Assembly: GCA_034231615.1 (NCBI GenBank)
Contig: CM067319.1
Location: 10,376,891-10,440,890, forward strand
Length of the DNA: 64,000 nt
Direction of reading: 5' to 3'
Origin: Meghimatium bilineatum
Lineage: Eukaryota > Mollusca > Gastropoda > Stylommatophora > Philomycidae
This document shows positions 1 through 12,800 of the stretch, one piece after another (within the stretch, counting starts at the first letter, position 1; the number at the start of each line of letters is the position of its first letter). The translations under genes were made by a program, and so were the position numbers. Below the pieces are notes generated by a model. The model did not search any database. It saw only the letters and a program-made list of their open reading frames with translations, and was not told the DNA's origin.

Positions 1-198
1 CATGCGGAAGATATATGTAAATCACCATTGAAAGATTTTTCTATCAGCCTTAAAACATTTGAAGGGTGGTCGATGACAGGATGTCGGAAAACAAACTCTA
101 TTCATAGGAACGGATTGTACTTACGTAAAACACAGGTTTTTTAGAACGTCCCACACAGACACGATGGACTATCACTAAATCTAGGGGGTTATAATGTG
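1..198. other. unassigned intergenic sequence
   Basis: No coding exon, repeat array or recognisable element was seen here. Confidence 0.4.
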
Positions 199-251
199 CA
201 AACAAGAAAACATACAAATCTTGAAAATTTATTTGTATGTTTTCTTGTTTG
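199..251. repeat. perfect 21-bp inverted repeat (hairpin)
   Basis: Arms at 199-219 and 231-251 are exact reverse complements separated by an 11-nt loop. It may be a small foldback element or a cruciform-forming site; no gene adjoins it. Confidence 0.75.
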
Positions 252-322
252 TTAGGACACCCCACCCAACCTTACTTACACTTATACTTATACAGAAAAA
301 CTGTATCTAAGGCCTTGATTAC

Positions 323-425
323 AAGTGAACCTAGCCCACACATGCTATATACCCTACACATGCTATATACCCACACATGCTATATACCCCACACATGCTA
401 TATATCCCACAAATGTTATATCATC
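323..425. repeat. minisatellite, ~17-nt unit
   Basis: About six imperfect copies of a unit built on CACACATGCTATATAC stand in tandem. Confidence 0.8.
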
Positions 426-499
426 ATCATGTGACATAATCTTTCCAGAACGTTGTCTTCCTTATAGATTTTCTGAAGACTCCACGATTCTGGGCGAGT

Positions 500-1130
500 T
501 GACATGCCGCAGCTAGAGACATCTTTAAGCAATCTGATATATCACTGCACCATCACCGTCTTGGGCGCCCTTTTTCCTGTTGCCGTAAACTCTGCCTTCA
601 GCTATTACTCTTTCCATGCTGTTATGATTCTTTATATGACCAATATAACAGCTTTCTTGTTAAGATGTTGTTACGGAGTCAGCTCCCTTCTACGTTTATT
701 GATCTTAGCACTTCTTGATTTGTCTTTTTTAGCTGTCCATGGTATACTTAAAATTCTTCTCTAGCATCTCATTTCGAAAGCAGCGATTCTCTTTGCTATT
801 GTTTTATTTAATGTCCATGCCTCACAACCGAATATTGCTATTTGAAATACACATGTTCTGATCCTATATAGTTTGATTATGCTGCTTGTACCTTGACAAG
901 GATGTTTCATTTGCGCAAGTTTCAATGCGCCATTGCAATTCTTCTCTTGATTTCAACAGCGCAGTCTCCTGAACTATTTATGTTTGTACCTAAATACTGG
1001 ACAATTTGTTACGTCCTCTAGTTCGAAATTGTCAATTATTATCTTTGGTTGAATTGTCACTTTATTCGTTGTCATAATGTTTCTTTTCTTCATATTTAAG
1101 TACAAGTTTTGGACTTCACTGTGTTCTTTT
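500..1130 (-). pseudogene. decayed RT-type LINE, C-terminal fragment
   Basis: On the minus strand broken frames read like the C-terminal part of an endonuclease-reverse transcriptase LINE. A stretch resembling GCEAWTLNK, then RRILSIPWTAKKDKS, is the tail found after the RT domain of such elements, with stops and frame changes between. The open frame of 86 codons on the other strand is its shadow. The boundaries are approximate. Confidence 0.6.
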
Positions 1131-1179
1131 GTTGTTAGTAATATTTCCGTTTTACGTCATCTCCGTTTATTGTTATATT

Positions 1180-1480
1180 TCCCATAAAAGTATATCTCCA
1201 CAAATTTTATATAACCGATACCTGTTATATCTCCCACAAATTTTATATAACCGATACCTGTTATATCTCCCACAAATTTTATATAACCAATACCTATATA
1301 TCTCCCACAAATGTTATATAACCGATACCTGTTATATCTCCCATAAATGTTATATATCTTCCATAAATATTATTTATCCCACAAATGTTATATATCCAAC
1401 AAAATTTATATCTCCTACAATTGTATATACCATATAAGTATTATATCTTCCACAAATGTTCTATATCCCACAAATATTAT
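1180..1480. repeat. AT-rich minisatellite, ~34-nt unit degrading into shorter units
   Basis: Tandem copies built on ATCTCCCACAAATTTTATA followed by ACCGATACCTGTT; the right half breaks down into shorter CCCACAAATGTTATA units. Confidence 0.8.
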
Positions 1481-1514
1481 AAAGAATATATAAATATATA
1501 ATATATTCATGATA

Positions 1515-1600
1515 TAAAGAATAGGAACGCTAACTTCTTTCCATGCATGTCGTAAGAGCCGACTTAGGAAAGTTGGAAGATAGGCTGATAACCTGTGGAA
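1515..1600 (+). mobile_element. SINE-A, short 5' fragment
   Basis: The stretch around CCATGCATGTCGTAAGAG matches the 5' part of the SINE-A copies at 62126 and 59725. Confidence 0.4.
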
Positions 1601-2095
1601 ATAATCAACATTGTCACATCTTGTCTCAATTTCTTACTTTTATCTTCTATCAAATAATCAACATTGTCACATCTTGTCTCAATTTCTTACTTTTATCTTC
1701 TACCAAATAATCCCCATGAATGACGAAGAGGTGCAAGCCAGTGGGGCAGTGCTCCTTTGTCATTGTGTGACAGACTGGGAAAGCTAGATGTGCTATCACT
1801 GCGGATGTGTCAAAAAATCTGACAGGAGAATGATAAGTTAGTTGACCCAGAAGTGTACGATGTGCTCCTGGCAGGAATGTGGTAATACTGGGATACTGGC
1901 TCCCTGGAATGCTTCCCTTTGGTGAAAAAATATACATCCACAAATCTACCTTAGGCAGCCATATCTTTGAGACAACCTTACATAAGGTATTGCAAACTTG
2001 TGTGGTTGGCCCCAGAATGAGGCACGATGCTCTTTCCAAAAAATATCCTGGATTACATCAGAAGACAGAAGATTAAATGGTTTCCAATGCTTCCA
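1600..2095. repeat. interspersed repeat with a paralogue at 27780-29050
   Basis: A direct duplication of about 50 bp (TCTTGTCTCAATTTCTTACT core) spans about 1605-1710. The following 350 bp resemble, in broken form, two blocks at about 27960-28060 and 28680-29000. A 129-codon minus-strand frame here is not a recognised protein. It is probably part of an old mobile element. Confidence 0.45.
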
Positions 2096-2140
2096 GACTA
2101 CCATCAGATAGTTCCCCCTCAAAAAGCATTACTATACAGT
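2080..2140 (+). pseudogene. short LINE RT-tail fragment
   Basis: GCTTCCAGACTACCATCAGA and the CAAAAAGCATTACTATACAG that follows match the RT-tail fragment at about 44820-44880. Confidence 0.5.
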
Positions 2141-2440
2141 CATCATCATCATTAAGTGCCGTCTCTGCAACGAAGGTTGGCTGCAACGTATCTCCAACAT
2201 CTCCTGTCTCTTGTCTTGTTGGTGCACCCTGCTAGACTGTAACCTGTCCATCGTGTGATGTTACTCTCCCACTTGTATCTCTGCTTACCTCTTGATCGCT
2301 TCTCTTTGATTTACCCTCAAACAAGGTCTTAATAAGGTATCATGTCTTTTAATGTGTCCAAAATATTTTATTTGCCTGAACTTTATTTCTCTTAGTAATT
2401 CTTTCTTCATATTAAGCGTTTTTAGTATCTCTTTTCATGA
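2140..2440 (-). mobile_element. LINE 3'-end type repeat, minus strand
   Basis: The style of the sequence (short conserved blocks such as TTAATGTGTCCAAAATATTT, no open frame) matches the 3' ends of RT-type elements on this strand. Related blocks occur at 2850-3120, 9870-10180, 24370-24600 and 39660-39850. Assignment is by resemblance only. Confidence 0.35.
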
Positions 2441-2640
2441 GACAGGCAAGTTTAGAGAACATAGTCACAACAGGCAAAATTGAAGGCAACAGAGACAGAG
2501 GGCGACAACGTGACAAAATATTAGACAGTTTGACAACACTGGCACGGCAAGGAAACAACAACGACCTTGATACATAATACTGTGAACAGAGAGCTGTGGA
2601 GAGCCATGACCGACTACGCCAGCCAGCATGGCACCTGATG
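2440..2640 (+). pseudogene. RTE-like LINE C-terminal fragment
   Basis: Broken plus-strand frames read [13 protein letters not shown] and then ELWRAMTDYASQHGT, the C-terminus of an RTE-like element. Copies of the same terminus lie at 50925-51225 (plus) and 62724-63340 (minus). Confidence 0.7.
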
Positions 2641-2830
2641 ATGAGTATCTCATTAGTTTTCTTCTCTTTCCATGATGTTCTCCATATTCTTCTATATACC
2701 CACATCTCAAAGGCATCATTTTGTCTTCTAATTGTTTATTTCTGTACTATAAACTATCTTCTTATTTCCTTCCTCTTTTACCCTTTACGGGTATCGAGGG
2801 AGATACAATGTTCTTGTTCTCGCTTTTCTG
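2640..2830 (-). pseudogene. RTE-like LINE fragment in inverted orientation
   Basis: The minus strand reads MWVYRRIWRTSWKEKKTNE, the post-RT block of the same family as the adjacent plus-strand piece. The two pieces are joined back to back, so this locus was rearranged or hit twice. Confidence 0.6.
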
Positions 2831-2849
2831 GCAGCTTCAGATAATGTTA

Positions 2850-3125
2850 TTTGGTGTTCGTGTAATGTCTCTTTGATGTTGTCGATCCAGCGTACTCTAG
2901 GTCAACCCTTGGCTCTTCTTTCTGCTTCTCCTCCCTTCGTATATGCTTTATAAAATAATGAATCACACGGCATTTTTTCCAGATGACCAGATGTATTTTG
3001 GAGGCTGGTATCTCGATTTTGAAGTATGGTCTTTGTTGTTAACATGGCTGTCCGCCATTGTTGGAATGTTCTCCACATGAAATTTATTTTAGCGAACTGC
3101 TTGTTATGAACAGAATAAATCATCT
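2850..3125 (-). mobile_element. LINE 3'-end type repeat, minus strand
   Basis: Contains TTGATGTTGTCGATCCAGC, close to the TTGATGTTATCAATCCAGA block at about 39730. No open frame of interest. Confidence 0.4.
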
Positions 3126-3369
3126 ACCGACTCGCTAGGTCTGTCGTAGAGTCCTCTTTATTCTGGTCATAGAAAAAATCCTAAATAATCACATATAATA
3201 GCCTAATCCAGATGAAAACATGAAATACGCATCTCAAGAGTTGCGAATCTGAGTTCAAAATAGTCCCATGTCACTAAATGGACACCCTATAGTTGCATCT
3301 AGACGTGCTGTATTGTTTAACATGCTCCCAAGCTAGTGAGTTTAGTTTGCTTAAACTATTAATTATAAA

Positions 3370-3500
3370 AGAGTTGGCATAATAACATGTATTGAACATA
3401 TCGGAAGACAGCAAGTAAAATGGTTTGGTCACCTTATGAGAATGAACCCAAACCAAATACCAATAAGAGCCTATCCGGGCTAAAAGAATATCCGGGCGAA
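3370..3500 (+). pseudogene. LINE RT-tail fragment
   Basis: The plus strand reads RRQQVKWFGHLMRMNPNQIP, the conserved block after the RT domain of RT-type LINEs; it stops soon after. A related block occurs at about 44790-44820. Confidence 0.65.
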
Positions 3501-3706
3501 CAGTCAAAGATAGTCCAGAAAACGGTAGATAGAAAACATCAATATAGCCTTGAACTGGACTTAATGCAACCACATTGACACATCTGGCCTTGGAACCACA
3601 CCTTAAGCTCCCACCCCGACACTTAACGGCAAGTGTGAATAACATCAATAATCATTTATACAATATTTGCCCCGATCCGAGATTTGCACAAACCTACGGT
3701 TAGTTG

Positions 3707-3716
3707 GTCACATGAC
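3707..3716. promoter_or_regulatory. palindromic E-box, GTCACATGAC
   Basis: This differs by one base from the CLEAR element consensus GTCACGTGAC and contains the MITF-type core TCACATGA. It lies 83-92 bases before the BLOC1S3 start codon. MITF/TFE factors are known to drive lysosomal and lysosome-related organelle genes; that they act here is inference. Confidence 0.4.
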
Positions 3717-3798
3717 ATTGTTTATCTTGAATCGCGTTTAGATCAAGACTCCAGCAATAAGTTAAGAAATATTAATAATTTCTGTCGGCTGCAAAGTT

Positions 3799-3870
3799 AT
3801 GGACACGAAGTATAAGACTGTAGTACCGGGTGAAGCTTCTGAATCGGATGAGGATGATGAAAATTTCAGT
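3799..3870 (+). CDS. BLOC1S3: BLOC1S3 coding exon 1 (residues 1-24)
   Basis: The start ATG has G at -3 and G at +4. The exon codes for the MDTKYKTVVPGEASESDEDD stretch plus ENFS. The donor chosen is AGT|GTTAGT, which gives phase 0 and fits exon 2; reading on through the donor meets a stop within a few codons. The donor is not a perfect consensus, so the exact end is less sure than the exon itself. Confidence 0.8.
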
Positions 3871-6800
3871 GTTAGTATTGATCGTCTATAAATACCTCGT
3901 ATTTCAATTATATTTGATCCCACTAAATTAATAAGTTAGGGACCTAGGGTGACTACTAGACTTCTAGTCCGAGTGTCTCAGATCTAGATATCTGATGTCT
4001 CAGAAGTGTGTGTGTGAGCTCATTAACTATATTTATTCATTGCTCTATGCTTCCCGTTTTATTATTGCATTTAAGTTACATAATTAACGGACTGGCTCTT
4101 AATTTAATTTTTAAATCTACAATTCACCTTAGCTTATGATCTCAAATCACAATCTGTTTATAACCTGAGTGGAAACAATTCTTACTAGAAGGAATGTGAT
4201 TATGAAATTATAATAGCGTTTGACGCTGTTTTTTATGATTGTCTTCATTTCCAGTAGTTAGTTAGTTAGTTATTCCTCTAGGACCAAAGACGGCACATAG
4301 GTCGGATGTCATAGATTTACAGTACTTTACATGTCTCTCATTTCATTGCAATTTACTTTACATCTTCATTGTTTCTCATACCGATGGTGAAACGTTCTCT
4401 TGTAATAGTTCTACTTAAAGTTTCTTTTGGTCTTCCTCGTTTTCTCTTACCCTTGGTGACCACATACAATTGTGACAGGAGAGACTTTCAGTATACATTC
4501 GTAGAGCGTGTCCGATGTAATTCCAGCGACACTTACTATACTGGGAAGCTTTCTATACTTTTTCCAGTAGGCCCCCTAATTGATAACTATATCTATCCTT
4601 CACTATCATTATTAACTAATCTACCATAATTTTTTCGCAGATAGCACTTATTCTCAATTTAAAAATCTTAATTTTAACAGCTAGCCTATGTATGTTATAA
4701 TTACTATCTGAGTATGAGACTTCTCAAACATTTCATTGCACATCGCTCTATATAGGCTATATATATATATATATGGGATGTAGGCTGTGCTAGGTATGAA
4801 TTAAAGCTCTAAAGAAAACACCCCATTGCACATAAGAAGTAAGAGCTAATCACTCATAAATCATATAAATCAAAATAACAACATATGATTACCAGAAAGC
4901 CAGAGAATATGTAATGATCAGGTGTGGGCCACAGTAACATGTTGTTGTTCGTCCATCACAAGTTATGATGACCATTTGTTACATCCACTTTTGAAAATTC
5001 AATTTTAGTTATGTCCTTGATTATGAGTTCGTAGATGACTAATGAGCCCTATTCGAGCTGTAAATGTCCTTGGAAAGTTCAGACATGGAATGACGACAGT
5101 AGACGGATCTTGGTCTATTAGTAACTTTCATACATACAGAATTAAATATTGCAAATAAGTAACTTATGTTTTACTACTAGTAATAAAAACATAATATAAA
5201 TAATTATAATAAAAATAATAAAGACTAAAACAAATGAGATTTTCGTTTGAAATCTTTGTCAGAACAAACACAATAATAAAGTCAAACAAAACACAAAATA
5301 ATATCCCCCAAAATATATTTAAAACATAGATAAACTGTCAGTAGCCATATCACTAGTTTGTTAGTCTGTGTGTTGCATCCTGTTTATTAGTTTCCTTACA
5401 CAGCTCGCTGGACTTTTTTTCACAAATCTGAATGTTGACCATAATCGTTATTGGTGGCTGCTTTATGGGTCATTATTGAAGTGACTCACATGATGTTTCT
5501 CATTGATATTTCTTTTGTTTATCTCATTGCTTACATTATTTCTCAAAATAAATGCTTCCTGTCAATAGAATTTATCTTAATTTTTTTTTAATCCTTTTGT
5601 CATGTACGCCTATGAGAGGGTTGTTCTCTAAGTACTGGGACATATTTTCATTTGAAAAACCACAATATGTATCATAGTAGTATTGCTGTTGTTGCAACCA
5701 TGAGAAATATGAACTATTAGCTTTTGCTTCATATGTTCAGTATGGGGTTGCTTTAGAGCTTCAGCTATTGGCCATGTACGATACCATAACAAGCATACTC
5801 TGAGGCCGGTAATTTCACAAATAGCTATATTGAATCCTGTAAGTGAAAGTAGTTCAGTAGTGCTTGTTATATTTGAAATATTTACAATAATATTCAACAT
5901 TATGTATACTTTGATTTCTGCTTTCATCTCAGAAAAACTGGTACCAACACTTTACAAAAGCTGCAATCAGTGTTTGGAGAGTCCTGTTTAAGTCGATCTA
6001 AAACGTTTGAGTGGTATTCCCATTTCAAAGTTAGTCACATATCCTCTGAAGACTTGGCAAGGCATATCATACATTTCCCATGCCAATGAGATTGTGACAC
6101 ATGTGCAATAAATCATTAGGTCTGACAGGCATTTGACAATCAGCAAAAACATTGGACTGAGAACATTGGACTATTAATCAATACATGCAATAAAATATGC
6201 ATCTATATAAGGGGTATTCTGAAAATAAATAAGAGATATTCTGAAAGTGTCTACTATGTGTGCTTGCTTCAGTGGCGGAGTGCTGAAATACGAGCATACA
6301 ATCACAAAGGAGCTGCTTTGAAGGCTAGTCTGTAAGTCTACTTTTTTTAACCCTCAAAAACAATATGTCCAGGAACAGCCCATGTAACTACTTTAAAACT
6401 CTAAAGATTTAATTTTGTTTTAGATTTAATACACTCACAAGACCTATATTTTTCTGATTACAGGATGAGCCAAGGTCAATGGTTGTGGATGGTGAAGCCC
6501 CTGAATCCGAGGAAGAAGAAATTGACACAAGTGCTAACTCATCTAAGAAAGAGCTTCCATATTTGCGCTGTAAGAATTTTTGTTGTACTTCTATATGACT
6601 CATTAGCATTACATTATCAAAGGTTAGTAAACTTTTTGGTTGATGGGCCAGATTGTGCTTTTTGGTTGATGGGCCAGGTTATGCTTTTTGGTTGATGGGC
6701 CCTTTTTTATTGTGCTTTTTGGTTGACAGGCCAGATTGCATTTTTTTTGTTTGGTTATAACTCCAAATAGATTGTGTCTGTGACACAAAGGTACTGAATT

Positions 6801-9800
6801 AAATTCCTACAATAAATAATTGTGTATTCTGACCATTTAGAAATCAATGGCAAACTTTTGAATGCATTTATGTTGTCTAGAAAATCACTTCTGCCAAAAA
6901 AAGACTGGGTGAATGGATACGTCCTGAATATGATATGCTACCAATTTTTTTTATAGCTCCAGATAACATATTCTAAATTCAGAGCCAGTGCACATAGGAC
7001 TTTTAGATCAGAAAAATGGCTTGCTGGGCCAAATGTGGCCCATGGGTCATATTTTTCCCACCCCTACATTAAATGATTGATTTTGTGATATTTTATTCTT
7101 TCTCTGTTTGTTCTATCAATTCACCCTCTTACCTGGCAGTTCCTATTACACTAAGAATGAATTTGAAATCACTCATAACTTGCACACAAAAAAAAACTGT
7201 TGTTGAACCAGCCATCAAGATATGAGCACCAGTGTTCATTCTCTGGGGAGGTCATGGAATTGTAGCAGAGTACAAACTGAAGTCAATACTAGCTAGGCAG
7301 TTTCTGCAACTGAACACTTACGGCGATAACTTCATGCTATGAAGCCAGTTTAAAATTCAACTTTCAATAATACTTTTGTTACAATTCCCATTTCTTATTA
7401 CCAACTCATGGAAAGTTTTTAGGTTTATATGTTATTCTATATTTCTTATTACCCTTATCAAATTTGTAGATTCCAGTTGTTCTATGTCTGCCTCTTGCTA
7501 ATCCACCTGTATCTGCATTAGGGCCATAGATACACCTGTACCAGGTGGGGGTGATACCTAAAATGTATGTCACACACCTTGTTCATTTAGGAATACATTA
7601 CACATTTAGTTTATGTGAACTTTTTTATGATTTTTTTAGGGGAAAGCTGTTGGGGTGGAGCATATTTTTTTAACTTACTTCCCAGTACTAAATGTTATGT
7701 TCTAATTTTTTTTTCCAGAGGTGAGAGGGTGTTTAACACAGAAACAATGAGATCTAACACACAGAAGCAATGAGTACTAACACACAATAAACAGAAGCAA
7801 TGAGTACTAACACACAATAAACAGAAGCAATGAGTACTAACACACAATAAACAGAAGCAATGAGTACTAACACACAATAAACAGAAGCAATGAGTACTAA
7901 CACACAATAAACAGAAGCAATGAGTACTAACACATCAAAAACAGATGACATGAAGACTGTTACATAACATAATGACACTTGATAATAAGTGAGACTGGGG
8001 AAAGTCTGTATAAACAATATGTGAGGCTGGGGAAAGTCTGTATAAACAATATGTGAGGCTTGGGAAAGTCTGTATAAACAATATGTGAGACTGGGGAAAG
8101 TCTGTATAAACAATATGTGAGGCTGGGGAAAGTCTGTATAAACAATATGTGAGGCTAGGGAAAGTCTGTATAAACAATATGTGAGGCTGGGGAAAGTCTG
8201 TATAAACAATAAGTGAGACTAGGAAAAGTCTGTATAAACAATATGTGAGGCAGGGGAAAGTCTGTATAAACAATAAGTGAGGCTGGGGAAAGTCTGTATA
8301 AACAATATGTGAGGCTGGGGAAAGTCTGTATAAACAATATGTGAGGCTGGGGAAAGTCTGTATAAACAATAAGTGAGACTGGGAAAAGTCTGTATAAACA
8401 ATAAGTGAGACTGGGAAAAGTCTGTATAAACAATAAGTGAGACTAGGAAAAATTTGTATAAACAATAAGTGAGACTAAAAAATGTATAAACAATAAGTGA
8501 GACTAGGAAAAGTCTGTATAAACAATAAGTGAGACTAGGAAAAGTCTGTATAAACAATAAGTGAGACTAGGAAAAGTCTGTATAAACAATATGTGAGGCA
8601 GGGGAAAGTCTGTATAAACAATAAGTGAGGCTGGGGAAAGTCTGTATAAACAATATGTGAGGCTGGGGAAAGTCTGTATAAACAATATGTGAGGCAGGGG
8701 AAAGTCTGTATAAACAATAAGTGAGACTGGGAAAAGTCTGTATAAACAATAAGTGAGACTGGGAAAAGTCTGTATAAACAATAAGTGAGACTAGGAAAAA
8801 TTTGTATAAACAATAAGTGAGACTAAAAAATGTATAAACAATAAGTGAGACTAGGAAAAGTCTGTATAAACAATAAGTGAGACTAGGAAAAGTCTGTATA
8901 AACAATAAGTGAGACTAGGAAAAGTCTGTATAAACAATAAGTGAGACTAGGAAAAATTTGTATAAACAATAAGTGAGACTAGGAAAAGTCTGTATAAACA
9001 ATAGTGCGTATTCAAAACTCAAGGTAGATCAGCTTTACAATGACAGCACAAATAACAGTATACAAGACAGTTTCAATGTTTCAAGCATTAGGTCTTTATC
9101 AAGAAAATACAAGACAAATAGTGAACAAACAGTGCAAATAAAGGCACTAAATACATTAGATAGCAGATATTAAATAGAAGAGACAGCCCGGGTAATAATG
9201 GCATATGTACACACAAGTATTGTCATAGAGATGTGCATAAAAAAAATTTGGGGAATGAGAACAAAATAAAACACCTGTGATGGAAAATATATGGAATGAC
9301 AAAACAACATGAACAACAATGCAACAAGGGCCCCCACCACCAAAATCTAAGTAAATGAATGATCTGTATTAAGACCAAATGGTTTATGGGTACCAAATTG
9401 CAATGTATAATGATTTTCAAGGGCATACCTAGCTCTATCGACAGTGGAGCTCGATTTTTGCAGAGATCTTAAAGTTGGGAGCACCATGATGATCAGTGTC
9501 ATTAAAATACATAGCAACAGGAGAAATTATCTTACGCTATTTGGTCTTAATACAGATCATTCATTTATTTAGATTTGAGTGGTGGTATCATTGTTGTTGT
9601 GTCATTATATTTGCTCTCAGTCATAGTTTTGTTATTTCGGTCTCATTTCCCATATTTGTTTAATGTGCTTCTCTACAACAATACTTGTGAGTATGTGATT
9701 GTTACCTATGTAACATTTGTGTTATTATGTCTCTACAGTTAAATGTCTGTCGTCCAATGCATTTATGATAGTGCCTTTAATTTTACTGTTTTTTTCACTG

Positions 9801-12800
9801 TTTGTCTTGTAATTTCTTGATAAGAGACCTTAAGGTTCTATCTATTCGCTAAAACCCTTTGTTGCCTTTCGGAGTAAGGTGTAGATGAGTTTTCTGGAGA
9901 TCGCCCTCGTGTGTGCTGAGTATATTGTGGAATTTGTCACCTCTTTTATTTCAGTGGTCCATTGTTTTCATGGTCGGCCTCTAGGTCTACCTTCGCTGTA
10001 TCTGTGTAGCATAACTTGATATGGTAGTCTGCTGATGTGTGCAAACCATTTGATCTGTTGTCTCTTGATGTATTCTCAGATTGGTGTGGTGCCGGTTTTT
10101 TGTTGGTTGTCCTCATTTCCTCACCCTGTCTCTTAACAATATTCCTAGGATTCTGCGTAAGCACGCCATTTCAGCTGTCACAAGATTATGTTTGTCTTGC
10201 GCATAAGGTTGAAACGTTAAAATTGTATTGTTAAACTGTTATTTGTATTTTTCTCATACACGTACCTAATAGTTGAGAGTTTGCTGTGTGTTCATTGCAA
10301 AACTGAACTACCTAGGGTTTTGAATAAGTACATCAATTGTATAAATGCTGAAACTAACCACTTCATAAACAGATGCCATGAGGGTCAAAATTAACAACAG
10401 AAGAAGTGTACGCAAACATAAACTTATACAGAATCATTGTAAATATATGAAAGAAGACAAACAACCCACATACCTCGGAGTTACTTTTGATGATAAACTG
10501 ACATGGAAGCAGCACATAAACAAAGCAACAACAAAAGCCAGGAGGAAGTTAGCTATCCTGAGAAAACTAAGTGGAACCACATGGGGAGCCAGTGGGAATA
10601 TACTCAGTAAAGTTTACCAGCAAGGTATAAGACCACACCTGGAATATCGTTCAGCTGCATGGTGTCCTGCATCAAACACCACATTACAAGATCTAGATAA
10701 AGTGCAAAACCAGGCACTTAGAATAATTTTGGGAGCAATGAAATCAACACCCATAACAGAGATGCAGAAAATGGGAAGAATGCAAACACTTGGCGAATGC
10801 AGAGACACAAAAGTACTAATTCAGGCAGAAAAGTTTCAGTGTATGCCAAGTCATCCAATGAAGGAACGATTCCAAAATCTAGCAATGGGACGACTGAAAA
10901 TAAGCTGTTTTATCCATCAAGCTAAATGACTCCGCAGACAACTTACAGACCTACCTGAAGTTGACAGCCCCTTAAGGCCTGTACCAGAACAAACCCCGTG
11001 GAGTGAAAGCCATGGAATGCCAATATACATTCAGACCCATGTGAAAGGAATACTAAGCGAGGACGAACAGAACAGTGTGCAGCGAAGGACAGTCACCCTC
11101 AGTTTCCTGGATGAGGAATATCCACAAGATATATGGGTCAGAGTATACACAGATGGGTCAGCACAGAATGCTGTGAGGAATGGAGGTGCAGGTGTATATA
11201 TAGAATATCCACACAAGCCTAGAGATACAATCAGAACACCGACAGGAAAATTCTGCAATAATTATGATGCAGAAATCCAGGCAATTAGTGTGGCAGCTAA
11301 AAAACTGCTGAACTCCAACTCTGACCTACAGCCTGTGGTATTCCTGACAGATGCAAGGTCAGTGCTTCAAGCTCTCCAGTCTGGAAAACTAACAGACTTG
11401 AAAAAAACTACTTAGCGAATTGTCTTACCAGTATAGGGTAACCATGCAGTGGATACCCTCTCACTGTGGAATACCAGGAAGTGAAAAAGCAGACCAACTG
11501 GCTAAGGAAGGTGCTGCCAAAGACCAACCAGATATACCAATCACCTACCATCAGAAAAAACAGATGATCAAGTCAATAAGAAAGCCACAAACACCAACAC
11601 AAGATGACTATCATATTATGAACAGACCAGAACAAGTTATAATTCTACGTCTCAGAACAGGACACAACCGACTCCGCAGTCACATGTATACAAAGTTCAA
11701 GATTGGCAACACAGCCATGTGTACATGTGGCCAGGCAGCACAGAGTGCCAAACATATACTTCAAGAGTGTTCTGAGCATGAAATGCTGAGGCAGACATAT
11801 TGGCCAGAGGAAACAACACTGGAATCAAAACTCTATGGGACACTGTATGAACTACAAAAGACAGTGAGTTTTATTAAGGAGACAGAATTACAGATATACA
11901 CGTTTCAAGTGAACGAAAGAAGAATTGTAAATATAAATTTTTTTTAATTTGAGTCATTGTCAGAGCTGCTTCTATGAAATTATTTTAAGCCAGATACTTT
12001 TCACTAGTTTAAAGGGTAAAGCACCAATGGGGGAGGGGGGGGCCTCAGGGGCTAAGTCTTGCTGTATCCACCCACATCTTAGCAAAACAACTGTCTTGAT
12101 TCTTGATTAGAAACTGGCCTCACAGCACATGGGGCATTCCCATAAGTGCTCCGCCCTCTGTTCCAGCAGCAATCCGACTCAATGGTGTTTTGAGTCCAAT
12201 GCTGCCGAAACAGATGTTGACATCAGGGCACAACTCTGGCCCTTGCGACAGGTTTCTTTGTTGCTCTGCCCACCCACTCCGTGCCCGTAACTAGTTCAAG
12301 CACAACGTTGGCCTGTCAGAACAATATGGTAACTGTTATCAAATGTTATGACTACAGGATTGTATAGATGATGTGCCATGAAGCTTCTATAAGAAGATAA
12401 CCTCAATATAAAGGCGTGTCATCTACTAAGGTTTTCTGTGGCATGGTTGGTTTGTCTAGTGAGCCATTGGTGAGACCCACAAATGCAACCGCATGCACAA
12501 CAGTCTGCCCTAGCAAGCTAAGTCTGGTTGTACCCAACCACATCTTAACAAGACAACTGTCTGCCCTAGCAAGCTAAGTCTGGTTGTACCCACCCACATC
12601 TTACCAAGACAACTGTCTGCCCTAGCAAGCTAAGTCAAGTTCAAAGGTTGACTCATGGTTTCTCAGTTGTATCAAGAGACCCTAAGAAAGATTACAGTTT
12701 CACCATATCAAATTGTTACAGAGGATGCAGTGATGGGAGAAATTATTGACAAATGGAGTTTCGCAAAAGCACTGAAACACACAAAGAGATGGCATAGAGA

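Noticed and set aside
7754..8905. Several overlapping minus-strand frames of 90-176 codons
   Set aside because: All come from the 30- and 32-nt arrays, differ only by phase, and carry no independent coding signal.
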